Shown here piece by piece: positions 15,986-25,074 of a stretch of 36,695 nucleotides of DNA. The translations under genes and the position numbers were made by a program. The first letter of the stretch is position 1, and every line of letters begins with the position of its first letter. The notes under the pieces are model-generated. The model did not search any database. It was given only the letters and a program-made list of their open reading frames with translations, and was not told the DNA's origin. The stretch is from Clostridiales bacterium (GTDB lineage Bacteria; Bacillota; Clostridia; Monoglobales; WRBX01): assembly GCA_031263785.1 (NCBI GenBank), contig JAISFC010000074.1, positions 1 through 36,695 on the forward strand. Direction: 5' to 3'.

Positions 15986-17129
15986 TTCGACACCCCGTTT
16001 CCAAAAGCTCTTTGATGAGCGCCTCTTGTTCCTCGCTCATCACAAACCCTCTCATTTCCAGGAAAAATTCGCTGAACAACTCATAAGACGATAGCGCTGA
16101 TATCCGTTCCGAATCAAGGTTAATGGCGGACACATCACTATTTGTTCGCGGATTTTCAAAATCAAGCGCCATAACATTAGGATAAACACTGCGGATTTTC
16201 CCCATAGGGTCGATAATTTCTTCTTCATCGGTAAGTATAACACGCAAATAATCTTCTTTGTCGGCAAGCGCGGATTTTTCATCGTTTACCAGCTTTTCAA
16301 GTTCACCTTTAATCTCCCGCATATCGTGTAATGGTGTAAGCGGAAGATCAGACACGAGGAAATTGCCTTTTTTGTTTAACTCCACAAGTGTTACGGATTT
16401 TTCCTGCCGTATTTCGGAAAACGAGTATTTAAGCGGAGAACCGGCATAACGAATATGATCCGCGCCAATCCTTTGACTGCCGTGTAGATGCCCGAGGGCA
16501 ACATAGTCAAACTTTTCGGCAATATTTATATTAATAGCATCAAGTCCGCCTATAGGATTTATTTCCGATTCGGAACGGATAGGCAAAACGCCTGATTTGG
16601 TGTAAAATTGATGGGACACAAGCACATTTCGGGCAGAGTAGTCAACCACAGCGGTCTCGATTACCGCCGCCAGCGCGTCGTCATAGGTTTCGATTTCGCG
16701 TTCATTGAATAAGCCTCGAACCGAAAAAGGTTTAATGAACGGCAATAACCAAAAGGTCACATCGCCGAAATTATCAGAAAGCACCACCTTGCGAATATTT
16801 CCGTCAAACGCTCCACTGATAAATAGCTTTTTATCCGCGAGTAACCGGCTTGCGTAACTCAAACGCTCCGGCGAATCGTGATTACCGGCAATAATCATAA
16901 TCGTAATTTCTTCATTGACAAGTTCTGTAATGAAATCATCAAACACGCGAACGGCTTCAATGCCCGGCACGGCGCGGTCATATATATCGCCCGCGATTAC
17001 CGCGGCGTCAGGATGCTCGGTTTGTATGTAGCCGATAATCTGACGGAAGACATGCCGTTGTTCTTCAAGCATGGAAAAGCCGTTTACACTTTTTCCGATA
17101 TGCAGGTCGGATAAATGCAGAAATTTCAT
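15972..17129 (-). CDS. sbcD: Exonuclease SbcD, nuclease subunit of SbcCD (Mre11 type)
   Basis: 385 residues. It shows the calcineurin-like phosphoesterase signatures in order: HLSDLHIG (5-12), GDIYDRA, GNHDSPERL, and later VSHQF and GHLHG. These supply the Mn-binding Asp, His and Asn residues. The capping and C-terminal region follows. GGAG lies 8 nt before the ATG. It is the middle gene of KTSC-sbcD-sbcC. It forms the 3'-5' exonuclease/endonuclease complex with SbcC. Confidence 0.95.
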   Translation of the reverse strand: MKFLHLSDLHIGKSVNGFSMLEEQRHVFRQIIGYIQTEHPDAAVIAGDIYDRAVPGIEAVRVFDDFITELVNEEITIMIIAGNHDSPERLSYASRLLADKKLFISGAFDGNIRKVVLSDNFGDVTFWLLPFIKPFSVRGLFNEREIETYDDALAAVIETAVVDYSARNVLVSHQFYTKSGVLPIRSESEINPIGGLDAININIAEKFDYVALGHLHGSQRIGADHIRYAGSPLKYSFSEIRQEKSVTLVELNKKGNFLVSDLPLTPLHDMREIKGELEKLVNDEKSALADKEDYLRVILTDEEEIIDPMGKIRSVYPNVMALDFENPRTNSDVSAINLDSERISALSSYELFSEFFLEMRGFVMSEEQEALIKELLETGCRNEAP

Positions 17130-17179
17130 TTTTACTCTCCAATAGCTATTTTTATTCCCCGTATTGAATTGCTGTTAAA

Positions 17180-17398
17180 TTATTTCACATAGAGATTATT
17201 TACATTTCTTTTAATAAATGCATTCAACCCTTGCCCCACATCCGCCAACTTTTTCATAGTTTCGACATTAGCCATTCCTGCGCTTTCGTATGAGTATGTG
17301 TACGGAACACCTGAACTAAACTGAACTGTAATGGATGTGTCCCCATACTCATAAGATACAACATTTGAATTCCCTCCGAGATTTGCGTAATATTTCAT
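17180..17398 (-). CDS. Small KTSC-like protein of unknown function
   Basis: 72 residues. The pattern 'SNVVSYEYGDTSITVQFSSG', then VPYTYSYES, an Ala-Asp stretch, and GLNAFIKRNVNNLY fits the KTSC family of short proteins (a strand pair, Y.Y, a helix, then a C-terminal N..I+..Y). KTSC domains are found alone or attached to nucleic-acid enzymes; their function is not known. GAGGTG precedes the ATG at good spacing. It lies 50 nt upstream of sbcD on the same strand and may be cotranscribed. Confidence 0.7.
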   Translation of the reverse strand: MKYYANLGGNSNVVSYEYGDTSITVQFSSGVPYTYSYESAGMANVETMKKLADVGQGLNAFIKRNVNNLYVK

Positions 17399-17770
17399 AC
17401 TTTCACCTCATTTCTGTTTATATATTTGTTACATCTATATGTTTTTAACAATCGTAGTTTTTGTACGTCTATTTAAGTGTTTAAGCGCATCTTTAGGAAT
17501 TCCGCACATATTCCTGAGCTCCTCTGATTTTCCCGTTGTCGCACAAAAGATGTACCCTACGTGCTTTTATATCTCATAAAGCACTTGACTATATCGCATA
17601 TTACAATATATTATACATCTAATTTGCAAATAATGCAACATAAAAATAGAAAAAACTACAAATTTTTGGACTTAATTTTGAGTTCGTTAATGTTAAACCC
17701 ATAAAATACATCCGAATCTGTCGCCCATCGGAATTAATGGTAAGCGTTTAGATTCAGATATGCCAAATTG
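17399..17770. other. Intergenic region upstream of KTSC-sbcDC
   Basis: 372 nt without a gene. It holds a minus-strand promoter candidate (17610-17638) and a 7-bp hairpin (GTGCTTT/AAAGCAC, 17560-17583) with no T-run, located in the predicted 5' leader. I see nothing else that can be named. Confidence 0.5.
17610..17638 (-). promoter_or_regulatory. Candidate promoter for KTSC-sbcD-sbcC
   Basis: Minus strand: TTGCAT (17638-17633), 17-nt spacer, perfect TATAAT (17615-17610). The -35 match is weak. It would give a leader of about 205 nt. Confidence 0.4.
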
Positions 17771-17860
17771 TGGCGGAGAATGAGAGATTCGAACTCTCGG
17801 AGGGCGTAAACCCTCACACGCTTTCCAAGCGTGCGCCTTCGACCGCTCGACCAATTCTCC
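17771..17860 (-). tRNA. tRNA-Ser, anticodon GGA
   Basis: A 90-nt class II tRNA with encoded CCA (17773-17771). The acceptor arms GGAGAAT/ATTCTCC pair, there is a long variable arm (GAGGGTTTACGCCCTC), the T-arm is GAGAGTTCGAATCTCTC, and the anticodon stem CACGC/GCGTG encloses a loop with GGA at 17826-17824. It reads UCC and UCU. It lies 65 nt downstream of serS on the same strand. Confidence 0.95.
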
Positions 17861-17925
17861 TCGAGCATGGCTTTAATGCCACGATTATTTATAATCCTGC
17901 TGTGTGTTTTAAATCCGTAGCGACG

Positions 17926-19194
17926 TCAACCTATTTTTTCCGCATCCATGTATTTTTTCAACACGTCTGGAATCGTGACCGTGCCGTCAGCTTGCTGAAA
18001 ATTCTCTAAAATTGCAGCCGTCGTGCGCCCAACCGCCACTCCCGAGCCGTTCAGCGTATGTATAAATTCCGGCTTTCCGCCCTTCTCGCGACGAAATTTA
18101 ATCCCCGCACGCCGCGCCTGGAAATCCTCAAAATTGCTGCACGACGAAATTTCCACATATCTTTCGTAGCTGGGCATCCACACCTCAATATCATACGTCA
18201 TCGCCGACGAAAATCCCAAATCGCCGCTGCACAACACCACAACGCGATAGGGAAGCCCCAGCCCCTGCAGGACTTTTTCGGCATCGTGCGTGAGCGTTTC
18301 AAGCTCATCATACGAATTTTCCGGCAACGCGAATTTCACCAGCTCCACCTTGTTGAACTGGTGCTGCCTAATTAGTCCACGCGTGTCGCGCCCCGCCGCA
18401 CCCGCCTCTGCACGGAAACACGCCGAATACGCGCAGTGCTTGATTGTCAATTCCGACGCGTCCAAAATCTGCTCGCGGTACATGTTGGTAACCGGAACTT
18501 CCGCCGTGGGGATGAGAAAATATTCCGTTCCCTGCACCCGAAATGCGTCTTCTTCAAACTTCGGCAGCTGCCCCGTGCCGCGCATGGAATCGCGATGCAC
18601 CATGAACGGGGGGAAAACCTCCATGTATCCATGCTCTTTCGTGTGCGTGTCCAGGAAATAATTTACAATTGCGCGCTCCAGCCTTGCGCCCATATCGCGA
18701 TAAAACGTAAAGCGCGTCCCAGTAACCTTTCCCGCGGTCGCCGCGTCCAAAATCCCTAATTTACTGCCTATTTCCCAATGTGGCTGCGGTTCAAATCCGA
18801 ACTTCCGCGGCTCACCCCAACGACGAACTTCCACATTTCCGCTCTCATCGGAATCTATCGGGACTTTATCGCTAGGCAGATTGGGTATGTATAATAATAT
18901 TTGATTAATTTCTTCGTCTATTGCATTTACCGAATCCGTCGCAGTTTTCGCCTCATCTGACAGCTTTTTCATGTCCTCAAAAAGTTGAGTTGTGTCCTCC
19001 CCATTTTTTTTCATGACAGGAATTTTTTTATTCATTGCGTTTTGCTCTGCGCGCAGATTTTCCGCTTTGAAAATGCACTCGCGACGCTGTTTGTCAAGTT
19101 CTACAAGTTGTTTAATATTTATTTCATGTCCGCGCGTTTTTAATTTTTTTTCTGCATCTTCCGGATTTTCAAAAATTTTTTTAATATCCAGCAT
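17926..19194 (-). CDS. serS: Seryl-tRNA synthetase
   Basis: 422 residues from ATG 19194 (MLDIKKIFE), preceded by GGGAG. A longer frame to 19233 lacks a ribosome site and a family match. An N-terminal coiled-coil tRNA-binding arm (about 1-105) is followed by the class II core: motif 2 [21 protein letters not shown], shown here only as FRAEAG...RQHQF in key residues, and motif 3 GSGVAVGRT near the C-terminus. It charges tRNA-Ser with serine. Length is normal for bacteria. No T-box leader is visible upstream. The tRNA-Ser(GGA) gene follows directly. Confidence 0.97.
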   Translation of the reverse strand: MLDIKKIFENPEDAEKKLKTRGHEINIKQLVELDKQRRECIFKAENLRAEQNAMNKKIPVMKKNGEDTTQLFEDMKKLSDEAKTATDSVNAIDEEINQILLYIPNLPSDKVPIDSDESGNVEVRRWGEPRKFGFEPQPHWEIGSKLGILDAATAGKVTGTRFTFYRDMGARLERAIVNYFLDTHTKEHGYMEVFPPFMVHRDSMRGTGQLPKFEEDAFRVQGTEYFLIPTAEVPVTNMYREQILDASELTIKHCAYSACFRAEAGAAGRDTRGLIRQHQFNKVELVKFALPENSYDELETLTHDAEKVLQGLGLPYRVVVLCSGDLGFSSAMTYDIEVWMPSYERYVEISSCSNFEDFQARRAGIKFRREKGGKPEFIHTLNGSGVAVGRTTAAILENFQQADGTVTIPDVLKKYMDAEKIG

Positions 19195-19297
19195 TTTATC
19201 ACTCCCACAATTTAAATTTTTTGTCCTTAACAATTATTTTTTTTATTTGCTTCTTTATTAATTTTTAATTCTAACTTTTTTGTCAAGCATTTTGTTT

Positions 19298-19756
19298 TTA
19301 GTACCCTTTCTTTTTGAGCTGTACTCCCATGTCGTCATAGCGTGTCCGCCCGCGCGCAGATAAAATGCTGGGGTCAACTGCCGACACTCTTTCTCTGCTT
19401 GCCTTATATTTTGCACTTTTAAACAAATCTTCCGCTTCCATCACGCCGTCCAGCGCCTGTAATTTTAATAAACTCTCATTGTTTTGCAGGTAGATACTCG
19501 TCAACTCCATTTGCAATATTTCATTTTCTTCACGGAGCTTGTCTAATTGTGCCCGTAGTTCCTCTTTTTCTAACGTCAAGCTCGCTAACGACGCCTGTGT
19601 TTTTTGCTGCATGACTTGCGCTTTCTCAACCTCCGCCGTTTTTCCTTTTAGCGTAGGTGCGACGCTTATTTGATAAATTGACGTTACCGCAGCAATGACA
19701 AAAAATGCTGAAATTACTCCTATCCCACTTGCAAACAAAACATTTTTTTTGTGCAT
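19298..19756 (-). CDS. Single-pass membrane coiled-coil protein, unknown
   Basis: 152 residues with GGAGGA before the ATG. Residues 6-28 form one membrane segment. Residues about 38-100 form a heptad-rich coiled coil (LEKEELRAQLDKLREENEIL). The C-terminus is short and basic (ending QLKKKGY). I do not recognise a family. The topology resembles small DivIC- or FtsL-like proteins, but no family motif supports that. It sits between parB (55 nt upstream) and serS on the same strand and is probably in the parAB transcript. Confidence 0.7.
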   Translation of the reverse strand: MHKKNVLFASGIGVISAFFVIAAVTSIYQISVAPTLKGKTAEVEKAQVMQQKTQASLASLTLEKEELRAQLDKLREENEILQMELTSIYLQNNESLLKLQALDGVMEAEDLFKSAKYKASRERVSAVDPSILSARGRTRYDDMGVQLKKKGY

Positions 19757-19811
19757 AATATTCCTCCAAAAAAAATTTTATCAAAAATATTTTGCACAAT
19801 TTTTTCCCAAG

Positions 19812-20861
19812 TTATTCCATATGAGAAATAATTTTTAAAATTCTGTCGAGGTCTTTATTTGTGTAATATTCAATTTCTATTTTACTTTTTTTAGCCCCCG
19901 GGGTTATTTTAACTTTTGTTCCGAATTTTCGCGTCATATTTTTTTCTATATTTTCCAAATACATCGTCATTTCATCACTTAAAGTGTTTTTTTCGCTTGC
20001 CCGCTTGCCGCTGCCCCCTATAGATTTAACTAATTTTTCCGTTGCCCTCACGCTTAAATCATGTCTAATAATTTTTTCAACAACTTCCCTTTGTGTGTCT
20101 TCGTCCGTCAACGTAAGCAATGCACGAGCATGTCCGCTCGAAATATCCCCTGTCTCCACGAGTTCCCGAACCGTTTGCGGCAAGCTCAAAAGACGCAACG
20201 AATTTGCAATTGCAGAACGGCTTTTACCTATTCTCTCGGAAATTTGTTCTTGCGTTATTCCATATTCTTCCATAAGAGTTTGGTATCCATGCGCCTCATC
20301 TATGGGGTTTAAATCCACTCTCTGCAAATTTTCGACTAACGCTAATTCCATAATATTATCATCTGTATTCCTTATAAAAACCGGGATTTCCTTTAATCCG
20401 GCTTTTTGTGCCGCCCGCCATCTTCTTTCTCCCGCAATGATTTCATATCTATCCTCATTTATCGAACGAACAATTATAGGTTGAATTATTCCGTGGGTTT
20501 TTATTGATTGCGACAGTTGTTCCAATTCTTGGCTGTCAAACTTTTTTCTTGGTTGTGTTCTGCACGGTTCTATATTCATAATCTTTACCATATAAGCTCC
20601 GTTTTTGTCAAGTGGTTTTTCTTCCGAAAATTTTTCTTTCAAAATATTTTTTTTCTCGGAAAAATTTTCAAAAATAATTTTCTGCGGGGTTTGCTGCTTT
20701 ATTTGCGGCATAGCGCCAGAAATTTTTTTATTTACTTCTGTTTTTATTTCTTTTTTCTTTTTTAATTCCGTGGTGCCTAATATCTCCGGGAATTCTTCCA
20801 TTTCGCTGATATTTGCTCCGGGAATTAATGCACCTAAGCCTCGCCCTAATGAATTTTTCAT
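19812..20861 (-). CDS. parB: Chromosome partitioning protein ParB (Spo0J)
   Basis: 349 residues, opening with MKNSLGRGLGALIPG, typical of ParB. A non-conserved Lys-rich linker follows. The CTP-binding N-domain includes RRKFDSQELEQLSQSI-like residues, IIAGERRWRAA and ENLQRVDLNPIDEA. A helix-turn-helix (ITQEQISERIGKSRSAIANSLR) binds parS, and a C-terminal dimerisation domain completes the protein. AAGGAGG precedes the ATG; the parA stop lies 23 nt upstream. It loads onto and slides along DNA around parS, driving origin segregation with ParA. Three parS sites lie 0.9-1.1 kb upstream. Confidence 0.97.
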   Translation of the reverse strand: MKNSLGRGLGALIPGANISEMEEFPEILGTTELKKKKEIKTEVNKKISGAMPQIKQQTPQKIIFENFSEKKNILKEKFSEEKPLDKNGAYMVKIMNIEPCRTQPRKKFDSQELEQLSQSIKTHGIIQPIIVRSINEDRYEIIAGERRWRAAQKAGLKEIPVFIRNTDDNIMELALVENLQRVDLNPIDEAHGYQTLMEEYGITQEQISERIGKSRSAIANSLRLLSLPQTVRELVETGDISSGHARALLTLTDEDTQREVVEKIIRHDLSVRATEKLVKSIGGSGKRASEKNTLSDEMTMYLENIEKNMTRKFGTKVKITPGAKKSKIEIEYYTNKDLDRILKIISHME

Positions 20862-20884
20862 GAGGTTCTCCTCCTTAAAAAATT

Positions 20885-21673
20885 TTATGCCATTTGCATT
20901 TCTGCATTTTGTTCATTAATATTCTGCTGTAAAAATTCTTCCGCAAGCTGCATATACATTATAGCGCCCTTACTCGCGGCATCGTATACTATTATTGGTT
21001 GCCCATGGCTTGGCGCTTCAGAAAGCCGTACATTGCGAGGAATAATTGTAGTATATACTTTTCTCGGAAAAAACTTTTTTACTTCTTCCACAACTTGTAT
21101 AGACAAGTTTGTACGCGCATCAAACATTGTCATCAACACCCCTTCAATATGTAGTGCGGGGTTTAAAGATTTTCTGATGTAATTTATCGTGTTTGTCAAG
21201 TAACCTAATCCTTCCAGCGCATAATATTCACACTGAATAGGCACAAGCACCGTATCTGCCGCGACAAGTGCATTGAGTGTAAGTAAACTTATTGAAGGCG
21301 GACAATCTATAATAATATAGTCAAAGAAATTTCTCACTTGTTCAACTGCATTTTTTATTCTAAATTCCCGCGCATCTTCAGCAACTAATTCAATTTCCGC
21401 TCCCGCTAGTTTCTGACCGGAAGAACAAATGCTTAATTTTTGTATTGGTGTAGCATAAATTGCCGAACGCATTTCTGTTTGCCCTATGATAACATCATAA
21501 ATTGTTTCCGGACATTCCATAATTCCCAACCCGCTTGTGCTATTTCCTTGTGGGTCTGCGTCAATAAGCAGTACATTTTTATCCTTCACCGCCAGACATG
21601 CGCTTAAATTCACCGCCGTTGTAGTCTTCCCCACGCCGCCTTTTTGATTGGCTATTGCTATAACTTTTCCCAA
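20885..21673 (-). CDS. parA: Chromosome partitioning ATPase ParA (Soj)
   Basis: 262 residues from TTG 21673. AGAGG lies 8 nt upstream of it, while the GTG/ATG codons at 21682 and 21679 sit on or against that site. The resulting start [19 protein letters not shown] is the usual Soj opening. The deviant Walker A is KGGVGKTT, followed by DADPQGN and the Walker B region [13 protein letters not shown]. It is a MinD-family ATPase that binds DNA nonspecifically and moves ParB-parS complexes. It is the first gene of parA-parB. Confidence 0.97.
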   Translation of the reverse strand: MGKVIAIANQKGGVGKTTTAVNLSACLAVKDKNVLLIDADPQGNSTSGLGIMECPETIYDVIIGQTEMRSAIYATPIQKLSICSSGQKLAGAEIELVAEDAREFRIKNAVEQVRNFFDYIIIDCPPSISLLTLNALVAADTVLVPIQCEYYALEGLGYLTNTINYIRKSLNPALHIEGVLMTMFDARTNLSIQVVEEVKKFFPRKVYTTIIPRNVRLSEAPSHGQPIIVYDAASKGAIMYMQLAEEFLQQNINEQNAEMQMA

Positions 21674-21722
21674 TATCATCACCTCTTTATAAACATTTTT
21701 GTCGTAATCTTTTCTTTATAAT

Positions 21723-21751
21723 ATAATATCACAGTTTGATTAAAATATCAA
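21723..21751 (-). promoter_or_regulatory. Promoter for parAB
   Basis: Minus strand: TTGATA (21751-21746), 17-nt spacer, TATTAT (21728-21723). It lies between parA and the nearest parS site, so ParB spreading could affect it. Confidence 0.55.
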
Positions 21752-21780
21752 GTGTTTTTTATGTAAAAATATTAAAAATA

Positions 21781-21796
21781 TGTTTCACGTGAAACA
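21781..21796. promoter_or_regulatory. parS site 1
   Basis: A perfect 16-bp palindrome TGTTTCACGTGAAACA, the ParB-binding consensus of Bacillota. It is the nearest of the three to parA. Confidence 0.97.
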
Positions 21797-21926
21797 TTTG
21801 GCTGTTAATTTCTAATTTATTTTATTTTTAAAGCTAATTTATTTTTATTAAAATAGTTTTTTCACTTTTGTAAGAGTGTTGCACAATATGTTTTTTGTTT
21901 TGAACCCTTGCGTGTCGCTTACAAAT

Positions 21927-21942
21927 TGTTTCACGTGAAACA
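21927..21942. promoter_or_regulatory. parS site 2
   Basis: Perfect 16-bp parS; the palindrome extends by AAT/ATT-type flanks to 22 bp or more. Confidence 0.97.
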
Positions 21943-21985
21943 ATTTGTGTTGCAAAAAATATTTTTGTAGTGTTTTTTGTTAAAA

Positions 21986-22001
21986 TGTTTCACGTGAAAC
22001 A
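21986..22001. promoter_or_regulatory. parS site 3
   Basis: Perfect 16-bp parS with extended AAAA/TTTT flanks, ending 9 nt before the stop codon of the polysaccharide deacetylase gene. Confidence 0.97.
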
Positions 22002-22010
22002 TTTTGGGAT

Positions 22011-22826
22011 TTAATTCTCACCTATTGCCTTTAATAGCTGTGCGCCTGTCCAATCGCCGGAAATTGTTATGCGTTGTAATGTTACTATGCCGTTTTTATA
22101 ATTGCTTGCTTTTGCATCACCAAGCAAACATAAAACTTTATACCCTGCATTCTTTCCTAAATTGTGCGCTTCCAGCGTGTTGCCGCCATATGGGAAGGCA
22201 AAAATATTACATTCCTTGTCCATGTTTTTTTCTATTAAATATTTTGACCGGCGCATCTCAAATTGCATATCACTAATAGAACTATTTGACATATCTCGAT
22301 GGGTGTCTGAATGTGACTCAATATCAATTATGCCGCTGTCCTGCATTTCAATAGCTTCTTTCCACGAAAAATGTTCGTAAACTACACCGTCATTAACTTT
22401 TGCTCCCATTCTGCTTGTAACAACAAAAATTGTCGCCTTCATTCCGCTTCGTTTTAACATCGGATACGCATAAAAATAATTACTAATATATCCATCATCA
22501 AAAGAAATTATTATTGGTTTGGACGGAAGTGGCTTGCTTTTCTCAATATATTCATAATATTCATTAAAACTAATTGTGTTGTAACCGTTTTTCTTTAAAG
22601 TTTCTAAGTGCAAACTAAAATTTCTCGGAGTTATATTTAATAATAAATCTTCATCCGCTTGAATTACTTCTTTTATGTTATGATATAGCAATATGGGAAT
22701 TTTTTCCACCGCACTTGCTACAGGCGTTGTTATAATATATGTAATTACGACCATAAGAGCTGCCGCAAAAAAAATATTTTTTGCCATTTTCTTTTGTTCT
22801 TTTTTTATTTTTCCCGCTTTTATCAT
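22011..22826 (-). CDS. Polysaccharide deacetylase family protein, exported
   Basis: 271 residues from ATG 22826, with GAGGAG upstream; a longer frame to 22856 lacks a ribosome site. A basic start and one hydrophobic segment ending VASA form a signal peptide or anchor. The NodB homology domain carries SFDDGY (metal and catalytic Asp pair), HSDTHRDM (metal His residues) and FAFPYGG. Family members remove acetyl groups from cell-wall or exopolysaccharide sugars. The substrate cannot be told. It lies between rho and the parS cluster, on the same strand as rho. Confidence 0.9.
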   Translation of the reverse strand: MIKAGKIKKEQKKMAKNIFFAAALMVVITYIITTPVASAVEKIPILLYHNIKEVIQADEDLLLNITPRNFSLHLETLKKNGYNTISFNEYYEYIEKSKPLPSKPIIISFDDGYISNYFYAYPMLKRSGMKATIFVVTSRMGAKVNDGVVYEHFSWKEAIEMQDSGIIDIESHSDTHRDMSNSSISDMQFEMRRSKYLIEKNMDKECNIFAFPYGGNTLEAHNLGKNAGYKVLCLLGDAKASNYKNGIVTLQRITISGDWTGAQLLKAIGEN

Positions 22827-22923
22827 TGCTTTCTCCTCTGTTTTTATTATGCGCACTGTGAATTCAACAAGTTTTTATTCAAAAAAACTTTTTATGCTTT
22901 AAAAAATAATAATTTAATCTTTT

Positions 22924-24390
22924 TTATTTCTTTTCATAAATTTTATTTATCCGCTCAACAAATTCTTCGTTTGTTTTTACCGCCACAAGTTGATTCAATA
23001 AAGTTTCTGTAACCGTCGCGGGGTTTTGGCTGCTCATTGCTCTTCGTATTGACCACATTGCGTCTACTTCTTGTTTATTTAATAATAATTCTTCTTTTCT
23101 TGTCCCCGACCTTCCGATATCTATCGCCGGAAAAATTCTTTTTTCTTGCAATCCTCTATCTAAATGTACTTCCATATTGCCCGTTCCTTTAAATTCTTCA
23201 AAAATTACGTCGTCCATACGACTTCCCGTGTCAATCAAAGCGGTCGCAAGAATGGTTAAACTCCCGCCGTTTTCGATGTTTCGCGCCGCACCAAAAAATC
23301 TTTTCGGCTTGTGTAATGCCCCGGGGTCCAAACCGCCGCTTAAAGTGCGTCCCGTTGGCGGAATCGTTAAATTGTACGCCCGCGCCAAACGTGTAATGCT
23401 ATCCATCAAAATTACCACGTTTTTTTCGTATTCCACAAGCCTCATTGCCCGTTCTAATGCCATCTCCGCAACGCGAATGTGATGCTCCGGAAGCTCGTCA
23501 AAAGTGGAAAATATCACTTCGCCGTCAATACTGCGCTGCATGTCCGTTACCTCCTCCGGACGCTCATCAATAAGCAATACAATCAGCTTGACATCTTTGT
23601 GATTCCGCGCAATTGCGTTCGCGACATTTTTTAAAAGCGTTGTCTTCCCTGTTTTTGGCGGGGCGACAATCATTCCGCGCTGTCCTCGTCCTATTGGAGC
23701 AATTAAGTCTATGAGCCGCGTCGCAAAATCGTTAGTCGTTGATTCCAAATGCAGCCGCTCGTCAGGATAAATCGGCGTAAGGCGGTCAAAGTTTTTTCGG
23801 CGAATTGCCTCTCCCGGATGCTTGCCGTTTACTTCATTAATATATAATATTGAACAATATCTTTCGCCCTCGCGCTGCATTCTGGCAATTCCTTTAATTT
23901 CGTCCCCGGTACGCAAGCGAAATCTTTTTATTTGTACGCTTGCAACATATACATCGTCATTTCCGCTTAAATAATTTTCACTGCGCAAAAATCCATATCC
24001 ATCTTCGCATATTTCTAAAATCCCAACAACTTCTTTTGTGTCTGTTCGGACACGCGGAATATTATTTTTTTCCTGCGGAATATTTTTTTCAGAAAATTTT
24101 TCTTCTGTTTTTTTTGTGCCCGTCAATTTTTTCTCGCTTCTTTCCGCGTTTTTTGCTTTTTTGAAAAATTTTTCTTCAGAAATATTTTTTTCTTCAGAAT
24201 TTTTTTTAATTTTTTTATCAGCTACAGATTTTTTATTGCTCGATTCTTTTTTCTTAAAAGTTTTTTGCGCATTCTCAATTGCAGTAATAAGTTCAGCTTT
24301 TCGCATAGTTGCTGCGCCTTTAATTTGTAATTCCTTCGCCAAATTTTTTAATTCCGTCAATTTCATGGTGCTTTCAATCTGATTAGACAT
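22924..24390 (-). CDS. rho: Transcription termination factor Rho
   Basis: 488 residues. A Rho_N (SAP-like) helix bundle occupies residues 9-42. A Lys/Glu/Ser-rich disordered insert covers about 43-118. A cold-shock RNA-binding domain (about 120-185; EDGYGFLRS) follows, then the hexameric ATPase with Walker A APPKTGKT (243-250), Walker B VVILMDS, and the Q/R-loop region DTGSRMDD. It terminates transcription by translocating on RNA. The insert resembles disordered inserts known in Rho of other phyla. The ribosome site before the ATG is weak (AAAGG); a second ATG at 24366 has none. Confidence 0.95.
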   Translation of the reverse strand: MSNQIESTMKLTELKNLAKELQIKGAATMRKAELITAIENAQKTFKKKESSNKKSVADKKIKKNSEEKNISEEKFFKKAKNAERSEKKLTGTKKTEEKFSEKNIPQEKNNIPRVRTDTKEVVGILEICEDGYGFLRSENYLSGNDDVYVASVQIKRFRLRTGDEIKGIARMQREGERYCSILYINEVNGKHPGEAIRRKNFDRLTPIYPDERLHLESTTNDFATRLIDLIAPIGRGQRGMIVAPPKTGKTTLLKNVANAIARNHKDVKLIVLLIDERPEEVTDMQRSIDGEVIFSTFDELPEHHIRVAEMALERAMRLVEYEKNVVILMDSITRLARAYNLTIPPTGRTLSGGLDPGALHKPKRFFGAARNIENGGSLTILATALIDTGSRMDDVIFEEFKGTGNMEVHLDRGLQEKRIFPAIDIGRSGTRKEELLLNKQEVDAMWSIRRAMSSQNPATVTETLLNQLVAVKTNEEFVERINKIYEKK

Positions 24391-24433
24391 ATTTTACCCA
24401 TAACCTTTCTCAAAAACATTTTTTTATATCTTC

Positions 24434-25006
24434 CTAAAATAAATTCATAAATAATGATATTGGGTTCGGCAAATTGTTCGCCAAGAACGACGCGCTCATC
24501 GCTGCCCCAAGCCAGGGAACAAACACCGAAACCGCAAAACATCCCATAGTTACCAAAAATATTAATATATATCCATTAACCACGCCAATTGCCATGCCCG
24601 CAATTCTATTTAAAAATGTTAGATGCACCAACCGCATAAACCCTGTCAAAAAGCCTGAAAGTATCCGCAGGAGTATGAAAACTATAAGCAATACCGCGCA
24701 GACTGATAAAATCTGTACTATTATATATGTAAGAGAGCTGACTTGCGTGTTCATTGCGTCAGAGACAAAGGAAAGATTTGACCATTCTCCCGCGGCGTCG
24801 CTTGCAGTGTTGGAAATTGCGTCGGAAATTTTTTGCGCAAAGGGAAGCGTCATTGCGAAATTCGCGATTGGCGTCCGAAAACAAAAGGAAATAATAATCG
24901 CGAGGATTAGACTCACAGCTCCGAATGCCATACGAATAAATCCTTTTTGCCATCCTCGTAAAATCGCAAGTGCAAAAATTATAATTAAAATTATATCAAA
25001 AATCAT
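24434..25006 (-). CDS. CvpA family membrane protein
   Basis: 190 residues with GAGGTG before the ATG. Four hydrophobic segments are visible. The opening MIFDIILIIIFALAILRGWQKGF, in key residues ...RGWxKGF, is the CvpA signature, and the last segment has a Gly/Pro-rich turn (VFVPWLG). CvpA-type proteins affect colicin V export and envelope stress in enterobacteria; the role in Bacillota is not settled. It lies between the DUF5711 gene and rho on the same strand. Confidence 0.85.
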   Translation of the reverse strand: MIFDIILIIIFALAILRGWQKGFIRMAFGAVSLILAIIISFCFRTPIANFAMTLPFAQKISDAISNTASDAAGEWSNLSFVSDAMNTQVSSLTYIIVQILSVCAVLLIVFILLRILSGFLTGFMRLVHLTFLNRIAGMAIGVVNGYILIFLVTMGCFAVSVFVPWLGAAMSASFLANNLPNPISLFMNLF

Positions 25007-25074
25007 TAAATCACCTCTTTTTCCACGTTTTCCGGCTTGACAATAAATTTTAAAAATTCTAAAATATAATTATA

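Noticed and set aside
17560-17583. Hairpin GTGCTTT/AAAGCAC as a terminator
   Set aside because: No T-run follows on either strand; at most a leader structure.
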